In this document: positions 33,201 to 45,949 of the stretch, piece after piece
Layout: each line of letters begins with the position of its first letter
How positions within the stretch are numbered: the first letter of the stretch is position 1
Assembly: GCA_026874595.1 (NCBI GenBank)
Contig: CM049314.1
Span: 51,505,812-51,569,811 of the forward strand
DNA: 64,000 bases
DNA from: Sipunculus nudus
Taxonomy: Eukaryota > Annelida > Sipuncula > Golfingiida > Sipunculidae
Direction: 5' to 3'
Program-made: the position numbers and the translations under genes
Notes under the pieces: generated by a model
Told to the model about the DNA's origin: nothing
Databases searched by the model: none
Seen by the model: only the letters and a program-made list of their open reading frames with translations

Positions 33201-35099
33201 AAACTAGACGACCATAGGTCGAACGCTTGCCGGAAATCGGAAGTGAAACACAGATGGACAGACAGAACATATTGTCGGTTTTCTATTAATGGAATGACTC
33301 TCAGGTACATTGCTGAGAATATGTGGCCCGTAGAATGACATATGAGACAAAAGAACAGGCAAGCAGACAAAACTGACAACAAAAGACGAACGGACAGACA
33401 TACTGACTTTGTGAGACAAGATTGACACCAGATGACTTAACCTAGTTATGGAGAAGATTCAAAGGAAGAAAATGAGTTATAATTTATGTAATTTAGATTT
33501 ATAGTTTTGGAGGTATGGCGAATTAATGATATACTTGGGATGTTCGACTGTAGCGCCCTCTAGCGGACATATTCCGAAGACGACAAATGCATTTCGTATT
33601 ATTAGTGTATGACATGAGATGTTCCAGTTTCAAAAGGATTCCGTCAAAGCTATGGCCTATAGAATGCTATATGTAAGGCGTAAGAACCAGCAAGCAGGCG
33701 ACTTTGAGGATAACGGACAAACAGATGGACACACTGACAAAGTGATAGAAGATTGAAACCAGATGCCTTAATCAAGTTATGGGGAAGACTCAAAGGAAAA
33801 GAATAAGCTATAGTTTATGTAACTGAGGCTTTTGGTGTAGAGATATGGCCAATACAATGGTATGTGTGTGAGAGTCGTGTGCACCGCCCACTAGTGGCCA
33901 TATCCGGAAAATGAAAAATTTATTTCTAGATATTAATGTAAGACATAAGATGTAATAGTTTCAAAAGGATTCCTTCAAAACTGTGGCCTATAGAATGCTA
34001 TATGTGAGACGCAAAAACCAGCAAGCAGGCGAATTTGAGGACAACTGACAAACAGACGGACACACTGACAAAGTGACTCAAGATTGAGTCCAGATGACTA
34101 CTCCAGGTTATGGAGAAGACTCAAAGGAAGAAAAAAGCTACAGTTTATGTAACTGAGGTTTATAGTTTTGGAGATATTGCCAAAGCATGATATGTTGGGA
34201 GAGGTTCGAGTTCAGCGCCCCCTAGCGGCCATATCCGGAAAATGAAAAATTGGTTTCGAGATATTAGAGACTTAAGATGTAATGGTTTCAAAAGGATTCT
34301 TTCAAAACTGTGGCCTGTAGAATGCTATATGTGAGACGCAAGAGCAAGCAGGCGAATTATAGGACAACTGACAAACAGACAGACACACTGACAAAGCATC
34401 ACAAAATTGTGACCAGATGACTACACTGGGTTATGGAGAAAACTCAGAGGAAGAAAATAAGCTATAGTTTATGTAATTGAGGCTTATAATTTCGGAGGTA
34501 TGGCCAAAATATGATATGTTCGGGAGGTTCGCATCCAGCGCCCCCTAGCGGCCCTATTCAAAAATTGAAAAAAAGATTTCGAGATACTAGTGTAGGACTT
34601 ATAATATGTCAGTTTCAAAAAGATACCTGCAATAATGTGGCCTTTGGCGCAAGATGAATGAAATCTCGAAATATCTCTATTCACGAGATATTTTACGAGA
34701 TACTGCAAGACTTGTAATAAAATCTTGTAGTACTAGTTGAATGCTACCTGATGCAAAAAACTAGATCACTCTAGCTTTAAAACTGACAAAGTTAGAAAAA
34801 TAAGACCCATTATTTTCGAATATCATGACTTTTCCCCGAAAATTTGTAACCATAGTTACGGCAAATTTGAGTCAGCTACACACCAGATGACAGGCCTTAG
34901 AATGACAATTAAAATAAGCTATTGTTGAAGTAGATACGACTAATAGTCACAAAGATATGAAGAAAAATCGTTTTGAGAAGTTTTGACGACCTTGACCTTG
35001 ACCTTTGACCTATTTTAACCAAAAACAATAGGGCGCCTAGAAATTATGTTTTCATCATCCCTGTAAGTTTCAAGGTTATTGTGGCAAAATGCCAGGAGA

Positions 35100-35155
35100 G
35101 TGCAGACAAACAAACAAACAGACAGACAGACAATCAGACAGACAAACAGACATAC
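35100..35155 (+). repeat. ACAA/ACAG microsatellite
   Basis: Tetranucleotide run between the TGACC block and the terminal hairpin of type I module copy 1. Confidence 0.85.
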
Positions 35156-35169
35156 GCAACTGACCAATA

Positions 35170-35200
35170 TGCTTGCCGAAATCTTTGATTCCGGCAAGCA
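35170..35200. repeat. Module-terminal hairpin
   Basis: TGCTTGCCGAAATC and GATTCCGGCAAGCA form a stem with a few loop bases. The same hairpin occurs at 42842-42871, 45916-45947, 50008-50038, 62047-62073 (perfect 12-bp stem, 3-base loop) and 62121-62147. At 35170 and 50008 it is followed by AACAAACTAG. Confidence 0.85.
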
Positions 35201-35208
35201 ACAAACTA

Positions 35209-36060
35209 GCTGCAAAAGTCGCCGTGTTATCAGCATTTACGTGAAATCATATTTTTTTCTCGCTTGACGAGATATAGTACGAGATTTGGCAAGACGAGCA
35301 GTTTTATTATGTCAAGACGGCCAAACGTTACGAAATGGCGAAAACTAGATCCGTCTAGCTGTAAAAGTCGCCGAGTTATAAGCATTTTCGTGTACTCTCG
35401 TGTTTTCTCGTTTGACGAGATATGGCGCAGGATTTGGCCAGTCTTGTAGATTTGTCATATCAAACTCTCTAAATGTTATGAAATGGCGAAAACTACATCT
35501 GTCTAGCTGTAAAAGTTGCCGAGTTATTAGCATTTCTGTGAAATCTCCTTTTTTATCGTTTGACGAGATATGGTGCAAGATTTGGCCAGTCTTGCAGGTT
35601 TGTCATGTCAAGCCGTCCAAATGTTAATGAATGCCAAAAACTAGACCTGTCTAGCCGTGAAAGTCGCCGACTTATATGCATTTCTGTGAAATCTCTTTTT
35701 TCCACATTTGACCAGATGTAGTGCGAGCTTTTGCAAAGTATCGCAGTTTTACTATGTCAAGTTGGCCAAATGTTACCAAATGCCAAAAACTAGACCTGAG
35801 TAGCTGTAAAAGTCGCCTAGTTATAAGCATTTCCATGATATCTCGTTTTTTTCTCGCTTGACCAGATATGGTGCGAGATTTGGCCTGATTTCTTTTCTGG
35901 CGTGTCAAGCTGGTCATATGTTATGAAATGCCGAAAACTAGACCTGTGTAGCTGTAAAAGTCGCCGAGTTATATGCATTTCCGTGAAATCTCGTTTTTTC
36001 TCGTTTGACGATAAACCGAGCGAAATTTGACTTGCAATTGAATGACTTAGAACCAAGAGG
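35209..36060 (+). repeat. 148-bp monomers, first block
   Basis: About six diverged monomers built on TCTCGTTTGACGAGATATGG, TGTCATGTCAAG, AATGCCGAAAACTAGACCTG and GTCGCCGAGTTATAAGCATT. More diverged from each other than the copies at 53-64 kb. Confidence 0.82.
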
Positions 36061-37191
36061 AAGCAGCCTTATGCAAAAAACTAGACCCTTGAAACATAAA
36101 TATTAACCGAGATAGAAGCCAAAAACTGCATATTTTCAGATCGTCAAGTTTAACCCACAAATTTGGTAACCATGGTAACGGCAGCACAAAGCTACATGTG
36201 CGGAGGAATAAGCCAATGTTCCTAGTTTAAGATACAACGATAAAAATTGTGCCATGTTTAAAATTATTTTAGATATTGCAGAAAAATGATATGTTACAGT
36301 GTTTCAGGTACCACGCCCCCTGGTGGCTATTTCCAAAATATGAAAAACTGATTTCGAGATATTTATAAATAACACAAAATATATCAATTTCAAAGCCATT
36401 GTTAAAAAAATGCAACCTGTAGGTCATATTTAATGAAATCTCGAAGACTCTCGTTTGACGAGAAACGGTGCAAGATTTTGCAAGATTTTTGATTGGATCA
36501 CCGAGAGCTCACCAAGGGCTACAAGATGCAAAAAAATTGACCTCTCCAGCATAAAAACTGACAGAGTTAGAAGCTGAAAACTGCATATTTTCAAAATTCA
36601 AAAGTTTTACCCCAAAAATAGAGAAATCTGGCAATAGCGCACTTTGGCACCTATGCGCAAAAATAAGCCCATGGACCCCAGTTGAAGGTGCTGTGATGGA
36701 AATGGCCCAATGTTTAATAGTTCTGGAGGTATAGCACCAAAACAAATTTTCATGTTTTTTCATCTGCAACGCCCCCTGGCGGCCATTTCCAAAATCTGAA
36801 AAAACAATTTCGAGATATTCTTGTGTTACATAAAATATCTCAGAATCAGTACGATTGCTGCAAATTTGAAAAATATCAGGAAATTCCATGATTTCTCCCC
36901 AAAATTGCGTAACCATGGTAACAGCAAATTTAAGTAAGCTACATGTCAAAAGAAAGGCCAGGTGATGACGAAAAAAATGAGCTATTGCAGAAGTGGATAA
37001 GCCTATTTATGGCGAAGTTATAGTGCAAAAACCGTTAACCATACCTGTCGTGACCTTGACCTTGACCTTTGACCTATTTTAACCAAAAACAATAGGGCAC
37101 CTAGAAATTATGTTTTTCATCATCCCTGTAAGTTTCAAGGTGATTGTGGCAAAATTGTGGCCAGGAGAGTGCAGACAAACAAACAAACAGA
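36061..37191 (+). repeat. D-type blocks with CTCF-like and CCATGGTAAC motifs
   Basis: Two blocks of 450-500 bp, each with the order TCTCGTTTGACGA, AAAACTAGACC-like, GTAACCATGGTAAC, TTGAGATATTGCAGAAAA or similar, and CACGCCCCCTGGTGGCTAT. They end with TGACCTTGACCTTTGACCT (37057-37075) and a short microsatellite. 36410-36940 recurs at 42110-42640. Confidence 0.8.
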
Positions 37192-39686
37192 CTAGACGAC
37201 CAAAGGTCGAACGCTTGCCGGAAGCGGAAATAAGAAAGTCAAACTAGGAGACAACATACAGCAGGCAGGCAGTTTACATTTGGAACTGGTCAAATGAAGT
37301 ACCCGAATAATGGCGTAAACAGAAGCACACTTTTGTGTGGTTATGTTGATTTTCAAAAGTCACAGATGAGTAGACAGACAGACAGACAAGAAAAAACTCC
37401 ATGTGAAGGCCATGTACTCCTGTCATGGAGAATGGAAAACAGTCTATTAGAATAAAACTCCCTATTTTGAATTTCAAGAATAAGAAGAATTTAATTGTAA
37501 CATATATTAGGTCCCCATGGTAATGGAAGAATATGACATAGTCCCCACGAGGATAAACGCAATAAATCTAGTATCAGATGCTGCAATCAATGTTGTGACA
37601 CTGTCTATAGTTTTGGAGAGAAGGCACAATAATGCTTACTGCAGCGCCGTCTGGCGGCTATTTTCTAAAAGGAAAAAAAATAAGTTCCCAGATATTTATT
37701 TTATTACATATATATTTGATGTATAATTAAATTTAACCCCTGAAGAATGTGACAGAGTCCCCAGGAGGATAAACGCAATAAATCTAGTATCAGATGCTGC
37801 AATCAATGTTGTGACAGTGTGTAGAGTTTTTGAGATATGGCACAATAATGATTGCTGCAGCGCCATCTGGCGGCTATTTTACAAAAGGAAAAAAATTAGT
37901 TCCCAGATATTTATTTTATTATACATATATATTTGATGTTTAATTAAATTTAACCCCTACAAAATGTGACAGAGTCCCCAGGACGATAAACGCAATAAAT
38001 CTAGTATCAGATGCTGCAATCAATGTTGTGACAGTGTGTATAGTTTTGGAGATATGGCACAATAATGATTGCTGCTGCGCCATCTGGCGGCTAATTTCTA
38101 AACGGAAAAAAGTAAGGTTCGAAATATTTTATTTTTTATTATAAACAATAATGTATAATTAAAATTAATCCCCTGCCCCCCAACTGCTAAACCAGGGATC
38201 CGCCCATATTTTGACCCACCCAACTACAAAATCGGGGATCCGTCCCTGGTTTCAAAGATTTGCCAGTGGTTCCTTGCATCACAAGTGGCCGCACAAGGGG
38301 ACACAATGAAAATAGCAGGTGTGTTCAACTCAAATTTAGCGGCTTTTGTCCTCTTTTCAATGCTGCTTTGTGAAATTCATGGACGACCGCGCACGCCAAC
38401 TTGCAACTGTAATGGCCTTGCCGGCACTTACCGGTCAACCCTGAAGCCACTTGCTCACGGCAATTGGATTTATCTTCATCATTTGTTAAAAAACGAGGCG
38501 AGATTTGACGGGAATAGCTATATAATCACATTATATGACTGAGAGTGTCAGACGCTGTCACATGCTGAAAACTATATGTCTGTAGTGTAAAAAAATGACA
38601 GCATTATAGGCATTTGTTTAAATTGTCCTCTGTTCTCGTTTGACGACAAATGGTGCGAGATTTGACGAGATATTAGCTTGTGTCACTTTAATCTACTAAA
38701 AAAATCCTTAAACATTAAAAACTAGACCCTTGTAGCATTAAAATAGCCGAGGTACAGATATTTGTTTAAAATCTCGGAATTTCTCGTTTGACGATAAACT
38801 GAGCGAGATTTGACGAGATTTGCAGTTGAATGACTTAGAACCAAGGGAATGCTGCCTTATGCAAAAAACTACACCCTTGTAGCATAAATAATAACAGAGA
38901 TAAAAGCCAAAAACATCATGTTTTCAGATTGTCAAGTTTTACCCTAAAATTTGGTAACCATGGTAACGGCGGCACAAGCCTATATGTACAAAGGAATAAG
39001 GCAATGATCCTAGTTTAAGATGCGACAACAAAATTTGTTATATGCTTAATATTTTTTTAGATATTGCGGAAAAATGATAAGTTGTAGTGTTTCCGGTACT
39101 ACGCCCCCTGGTGGCTATTTTTGAAAAATGAAAAAACAAGTTCGAGATAATACAGAAAAACAGAAAATATGTCACTTTCAAAACCTTAGCTGTAAAACTG
39201 CCACCTTTAAATCGTATTTAATGAAATCTCGAAAAGTCTCATTTGACGACAAATGGCACGAGATTTTGCGAGACTTCCATTAATTTTCCATAGAGCATAT
39301 TAAATGCTACCCAATGCAAAAAACTAGACCTCTCTAACTTAAAAAATGAGAAATTTGGAGTGAAATTTTCGAATTTTCTTATTTTCCCCCCCAAAATACG
39401 TTACCATGGTAACAATTGACCGGAAAAATTTGCAAGCACTTGGAAAGCTAACATAAAGAGGAATAAAATGAGCTACAGATTATGCGGCTATGATTATTAT
39501 TGACGAAGATATGCAGAAAATAAATATTTTAGGTTTTTTGGTGACACTGACCTTGACTTTTGACCGATCATGACCAAAAACAATAGGCTCCGAGGAGAAC
39601 CGATTTTACACATTATCTATTAGATTCAGAGCGATTGGTGCAAAATTGTGGCCTGTAGAGTGCGGACAGACAGACAGACAGACAAA
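37192..39686 (+). repeat. Module with 217-bp monomers, copy 1
   Basis: Starts CTAGACGACCAAAGGTCG. 37520-38170 holds three monomers of 216-218 bp (GATGCTGCAATCAATGTTGTGACA, GGAGATATGGCACAATAATG, GCGCCATCTGGCGGCTATTT, TTTGATGTATAATTAAA). Then a GGGATCCGTCCCTGG block (38180-38640) and D-type blocks with GTAACCATGGTAAC at 38954 and a perfect GTTACCATGGTAAC at 39400 follow. Confidence 0.82.
38186..38256. repeat. GGGATCCG inverted repeat
   Basis: AAACCAGGGATCCG and CGGGGATCCGTCCCTGGTTT face each other about 30 bases apart. The same arrangement recurs at about 41150-41220 and 51300-51370. Confidence 0.7.
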
Positions 39687-42600
39687 CTAGACGACCAGAG
39701 GTCGAACGCTTGCCGGAAATGGCCGGTAATAAGACAACGAAACAGACAGACAGTTACTAGGCAGACAGACAGGGAACGTATAACACTGTCTATAGTTTTG
39801 GAGATATGGCACAATGAGGATTGCTGCAGCGCAATCTGGCGGCTATTTCTAAAAGGACAAAAAATAAGTTTCGAGATATTTTATTTTTTTATTATATATA
39901 TTTGATGTATAATTAAAATTTAACCCTCGCAGAATACGACAGAGTCCCCACGAGGTTAAATGCATAAATCTAGTTCCGGAAATGGCCGGAAATAAGACAG
40001 CAAAACAGACGGACAGTTACTAGGCAGACAGACATGGAACGTTTGGATCTGATCAAATGAACAACCGCTATCATGGTTAAAATGGAAGCACATTTTTATG
40101 TGGTTTCGCTGATTTTCAATAGCCACAAATGAGTAGACAGACAGACGGAAAATAACTCCATGTGAAGGCAATGTACTCCTGTCATGGAGAATGGAAAGCA
40201 TGAATAAAATAAGCGTCAGTCAATTAGAATAAATCTTCATATTTTGAATTTCAGGAAAAAGAAGAATTTAATTGTAACCTATATTAGGCCCCCATGGTAA
40301 CGGAAGAATATGACAGAGTCTTCACGAGGATAAACCCATTAAATCTAGTTTCAGATGCTGCAATCAATGTTGTGACACTATCTATAGTTTTATAGATATG
40401 GCAAAATAATGATTGCTGCAGCGCCATCTGGCGGCTATTATTAAAAGGACAAAAAATAAGTTTCGAGATATTTTATTTTTTTATAATAAATATTTGATGT
40501 ATTATTAAATTTAAACTTCTGCTGAATATGACAATGTCCCCACGAGGAAAACGCATTAAATCTAGGTTCAGAAGCTGCAATCAATGTTGTGACACCGTCA
40601 ATAGTTTTGGAGATATGGCACAATAATGATTACTGCAGCGCCATCTGAAAGGGAAAGAAATAGTTTCGAGGTATTTTATTTTTAATCATATATATTTTAT
40701 GTATAATTAAAATTTAACGCCCGCGGAATACGACATAGTCCCCACGAGGTTAAACGCTTTAAATCTAGTTTCAGAAGCTGCAATCAATGTTGTGACACTG
40801 TCTATAGTTTTGGAGATATGGCACAATAATGATTGCTGCAGCGCCATCTGAAAGGAAAAAAAATAGTTTCGCGATATTTTAATTTTTATTATATATATTT
40901 TATGTATAATTAAAATTTAACCTCCACAGAATACGACAGAGTTCCCACGAGGTTAAACGCATTAAATATATTTTCAGAAGCTGCAATCAATGTTGTGACA
41001 CTGTTTATAGTTTTGGAGATATGGCACAATAATGATTGCTGCAGCGCCATCTGGGGGCTATTTTCTAAAAGGAAAAAAATAAGTTTCCAGATATTTTATT
41101 TTAATATATATATTTGATGTATAATTACAATTTTACTCCTGCCCCCAACTCCTAAACCAGGGATCAGCCCATATTTTGACACACCCAACTACAAAATCGG
41201 GGATCCGTCCCTGGTTTCAAAGATTTGCCAGTGGTTCCTGGCAACACAAGTGGCCGCACAAGGGGACACAATAAAAATCACAGGTGTGTTCCCTCCACAT
41301 TTAGCGGCTTTTGTCCTCTATTCAATGCTGCTTTGTGAGATTCATGCATGACCGCGCACGCCAACATGCAACTGTAATAGCCTTGCCGGCACTTACCGGT
41401 CAACCCTGAAGCCACTTGTGCTCACGGCAATTGGATGTATTCTCATCATTTGATGAAAAACGAGGGAAGATTTGAGGAGAATTGCAATAAAATCACATGA
41501 TGTGATTGAGAGTGTCAGACGCTGTCAAATGCTGAAAACTATATGTCTGTAGGGTATAAAATGACAGCATAAAAGGCATTTGTTTAAATGGTCCACTGTT
41601 CTCGTTTGACGACAAATGGTGCGAGATATAACGAGATATTCACTTATATCACTTAACACTAATCAAATGATTGTTGAACAGTTGAAATATAAAATCTCTA
41701 GCATAAAATTGAAAGAGATATAGACATTTGTTGAATATTTTGTTCAAAATAGGAATGCTACCTCATGCAGAAAACTAGACCCTTGTAGTTTAAATATCAA
41801 CAGAGATAGAAGCAAAAAACTAATTATTTTCAGATTGTCAAGTTTTACCCCAAAATTAGGTAACCATGGTAACAGCAGCACAAAGCAACATGTGCGAAGG
41901 GATAAGCCAATGTTCATAGTTTCAGATACGACCAAAAAAATGGTGTCACGTTTAATATTTTTTGAGATATTGCAGAAAAATGATATGTTACAGTGTTTCA
42001 GGTACCACGCCCCCTGGTGGCTATTTCCAAAAAATGAAAAACCGATTTCGAGATATTTATAAATAACACAAAATATATCAATTTCAAAGCCATTGTTAAA
42101 AAAATGCAACCTGTAGGTCATATTTAATGAAATCTCGAAGACTCTCGTTTGACGAAAAACGGTGCGAGATTTTGCAAGATTTTTGATTGGATCACCGAGA
42201 ACTCAGCAAGGGCTACAAGATGCAAAAAAATTGATCTCCAGCATAAAAACTGACAGAGTTAGAAGCTGAAAACTGCATATTTTCAAAATTCAAAAGTTTT
42301 ACCCCAAAAATAGAGAAATCTGGCAATAGCGCACTTTGGCACCTATGCGCCAAAATAAGCCCATGGACCCCAGTTGAAGGTGCTGCAATGGAAATGGCCC
42401 AATGTTTAATAGTTCTGGAGGTATAGCACCAAAACAAATTTTCATGTTTTTTCATCTGCAACGCCCCCTGGCGGCCATTTCCAAAATCTGGAAAAACAAT
42501 TTCGAGATATTCCTGTGTTACATAAAATATCTCAGAATCAGTACGATTGCTGCAAATTTGAAAAATATCACGAAATCCCATGATTCCTCCCCCAAAAAAT

Positions 42601-43977
42601 GTAACCATGGTAACGGCAAATTTAAGTGAGCTACATGTCAAAAGAAAGGCCTTGGAATGCCGATTAAAATGAGCCATGTTTGAAGTGGCTATGACAAATG
42701 GTAATGGAGATATGAAGAAAAGAGCACTTCTTGCATTTTTGATTATCTATAAAGTGTGTAAGTTTGAAAGTGATTGGAGCAAAATTGAGACCTGTAGAGA
42801 GATGACAGACAAACAGACAGACATCCGCGACTGACCAACCAGCTTGCGAAAATCGAAGATTTCCGGCAAGCAATAAAGTTGTGACTGTGCCTCCAACATG
42901 TATCGTGGTATGGCGGAAAACGGCGCGAGATTTGACGAGACTAACAATGTGACCCCTGAATGTGACTGCGAGTGTCAGCCGCTATCCAGCGCTGCAAACC
43001 ATGTGTCTGTAGCGTAAAAAATGACAGAATTATAGGCATTTCTTTGAATGGTCACGTGTTCTCGTTTCACGAGAAACGGTGGGAGATATGACGAGACTTG
43101 CGATTGAATGGCTTAGAACTAGAGGGATGCTGTCTAACGGCAAAAACCAGACCTGTCTATCGCAAATATCAACAGAGATAGAAGCTGGAAAACTCCGAAT
43201 TTTCAGATTGTCAAGTTTTACCCCAAAATTTGGTAACCATGGTAACGGCAGCACGAAGCAACATGTGCGAAGGGATAAGCCAATCTTCCTAGTTTCAGAT
43301 ACGACCAAAAAAATGGTGTCACGTTTAATATTTTTTGAGATATTGCAGAAAAATGATATGTTACAGTGTTTCAGGTACCACGCCCCCTGGGGCTATTTCC
43401 AAAAAATGAAAAATTGGTTTCGAGATATTTCTAAATAACACAAAATATGTCATTTTCAAAGTCATAGTTTAAAAAATGCGACCTGTAAGTCATATTTAAT
43501 GAAATCTCGAAAATTCTCGTTTGACGAGAAATGGTGCGAGATTTAACGAGACTTTTACTTGTATGATAAAAAGCTTATTTAGAACCATCTGATGCAAAAA
43601 ACTAGAACTCTCTAGCTTTAAAAATGACAAAGTTAGAAAAAATAGTTCATTGATTTTCGAAAATCATGAGTTTTCCCCAAAAATGTGTAACCATAGAAAC
43701 AGCAGATTTCAGCAACATATATATCAGAAGAAAGGCCTTGGAATGCCGATTAAAATGAGCCATGTTTGAAGTGGCTATGACAAATAGTAATGGAGATATG
43801 AAGAAAAGAGCACTTTAGGAACTTTTGATGACCTTGACCTTGACCTTTGACCGATATTGCCCCAAAACAATAGGCTTCTTGCATTTTTGATTTTACACAA
43901 ACTGTGAAAGTTTGAAAGCGATGGGATCAAAATTGCGACCTGTAGAGACTGGACAGACAAACAAACAAACAAACAGA
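39687..43977 (+). repeat. Module with 217-bp monomers and D blocks, copy 2
   Basis: 217/203-bp monomers at 39780-39900 and 40330-41110, the GGGATCCG block at 41150-41640, then three D-type blocks (CTCF-like sites at 42007, 42461 and a deleted one at 43380). A terminal hairpin at 42842-42871 lies inside, so two modules are fused. 39687-41740 recurs at 50044-51890 in the same order. Confidence 0.82.
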
Positions 43978-45949
43978 CTAGACGACCAGAGGTCGAACGC
44001 TTGCCGGAAATGGCTGGAAATAAGACAGCGAAACAAGCAGGACAAACTGTCGCTTTTCTATCAATTGAATGACTTTCAGAGCGATTGCTGGAAAGTTTTG
44101 CATGTTGAATGGCATATATCACACAACAGACCATGAAAGTAGACTTGGCTCAAAACAGACAGATATACTGACACACCTGAGATAACAGACTACCAGAAAA
44201 AAAGTTGGGAACGTAAATAGAAGCAAAATGAGCTATAGTTTTAGTAGGTAGAGTTTATAGTGTCGGAGGTATGGCCAATATATGGTAGCGGCCATATCCC
44301 AAACATTAAAAATTTCTTTTGAGACTTTAATGTAAGAAATAAGATGTTGTTCCAGTTCCAAAAGGATTCCCTCAAAACTGTGTCCTGAAAATTGCTAACT
44401 GCAAGAAGCAAGGTCCAGCAAAGCAGGCGAAATTTAGGATCACTGACAAACAGACAGACATACTCAAAAAATGACACAAGAATAAGACCAGATGACCTAC
44501 TCAGATTATCGAGTAGATTCAGAGGAAGAAAATAAATCATAGTTTTCAATTGGCTACACTGCTTTTTTAAAGTTGCATTTACCCAATCTCTTCTTATAAA
44601 ACTGGCAGAAACCTACCATAGAATAATTCTTGTAAAGTTTAAACCAATCAGCCTAACAGTTTCATCATAAAACAGAGTATAACCTGGAGTCTAAAATAAC
44701 ATTTTCCCTTGTAAAAAACAGATAAATGCAAGTGGCGCCACCAATACCTCAATTTCAGATATGACATATGAGACAAATATAGGTATAAAATTTGGTAATG
44801 ACAGCTCTAGCCGTTTCTGAGATTTTAATTTTAGTTTGCTTTTTTGGCAGATGACTAAGTTCAACCTCCTGTTTAATCTCCGAACTGAAACCAATCGAAC
44901 AAACTTGAGATAGATTGTTCAAGAGATCATTTCTTAGAAATATTGGCCTATTTGGCCGGACAGTTTCGTAGAAGAAAATTTTTAAAGCTTTTTTAGCTTT
45001 TTCCCTATAAAATCTCAGTAAATGCAGAAAGCCAAAAAATAAATAAAATCCGATAGTGCTTTTCAGATGACTGTTTATTTACAAAAAAAATTGGTAATGC
45101 TAGTTCCTGCCGTTTTTGAGATAACTATGGTTAACCTACAGACGACGGACGACGCTGCACCATAGCATAAGCTCACAGATTCGCTAATAATCTGTTTCGA
45201 GATATAACTGTAAGACATATGATTTAATAGTTTAAAAAAGATTCTTTCAAAACTGTGGCCTGTAGAATTCTATTAGTGAGACGGTAGAACAAACAAGCAG
45301 GCGAATTTGAGGACAACTGACAAACAAACAGACATACTGACAAAGGGACACAAGATGAAGACAAGATGACTTAACCAGGTCATGGGGAAGACTCAGAGGA
45401 AGAAAATAAGGTATAGTTTATGTAATTGAGGTTTCCAGTTTTGGAGATATGGCCAAATAATGATATATTGGGGATGTTCGACTGCAGCGCCCTCTAGTGG
45501 ACATATCCTGAAGACGACAAATGCGTTTTGTGATATTAGTGAATGGCATAAGATGTAATCGTTTCAAAAGGATTCCTCAAAAAATCTTGCTTGTTGATTG
45601 CTATATGTGAGATGCAAGAACCAGCAAGTAGGCGAATTTGAAGATAACTGACAAACAGACAGACATACTGACAAAGTAACACAAGATGGACACCAGATGA
45701 CGTTACCATATTTTGCAGAAGGCCAAGAGAAAGAAAATAAGTTACTGTTTGTGTAACATAGGTTTACTCTTACGGAAATATGTCCAAAAAATGATTTGTT
45801 TGGATGTGTCTAGTGCAACGCCCCCTAGCAGCCATATCCGGAAAATGAAACATAAGTTTTGAGATATTAGTGTAAAACATAAGATGAAGGAACAAACATA
45901 CGCGGGTGATCAACATGCTTGCGAAAATCGAAGATTTCCGGCAAGCAAC
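43978..45949 (+). repeat. Type I-like module interrupted by another repeat
   Basis: 329-bp type monomers at 44220-44545 and 45190-45890, ending with the hairpin at 45916-45947. The break at 44546-45189 is a copy of the dispersed GGCGCCAC repeat. Confidence 0.75.
44546..45189 (+). mobile_element. GGCGCCAC repeat inserted in the array
   Basis: Foreign to the array: the monomer before it and the monomer after it would join at AATCATAGTTTT...TTTCGAGATAT with a partial gap. It contains two related core copies (about 44640-44960 and 44960-45130) and ends with GACGACGGACGACGCTGCAC and CATAGCATAAGCTCAC, an end seen in mollusc-type dispersed repeats. Related copies are at 24986-25221 and 27520-27770. 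Confidence 0.65.

Larger units (their letters stand above)
33204..35208 (+). repeat. Type I module, copy 1 (~329-bp monomers)
   Basis: About four to five monomers of 323-332 bp. Each has TATAGTTTTGGAGATATGGCCAA-like, GCGCCCCCTAGCGGCCAT, TTCGAGATATTAGTGTAAGAC and CAAAACTGTGGCC words. It ends with a degenerate CCATAGTTAC site, TGACCTTGACCTTTGACCT (34993-35011), an ACAG microsatellite and a hairpin (35170-35200). Nearly the same module recurs at 47759-50043. Confidence 0.85.
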
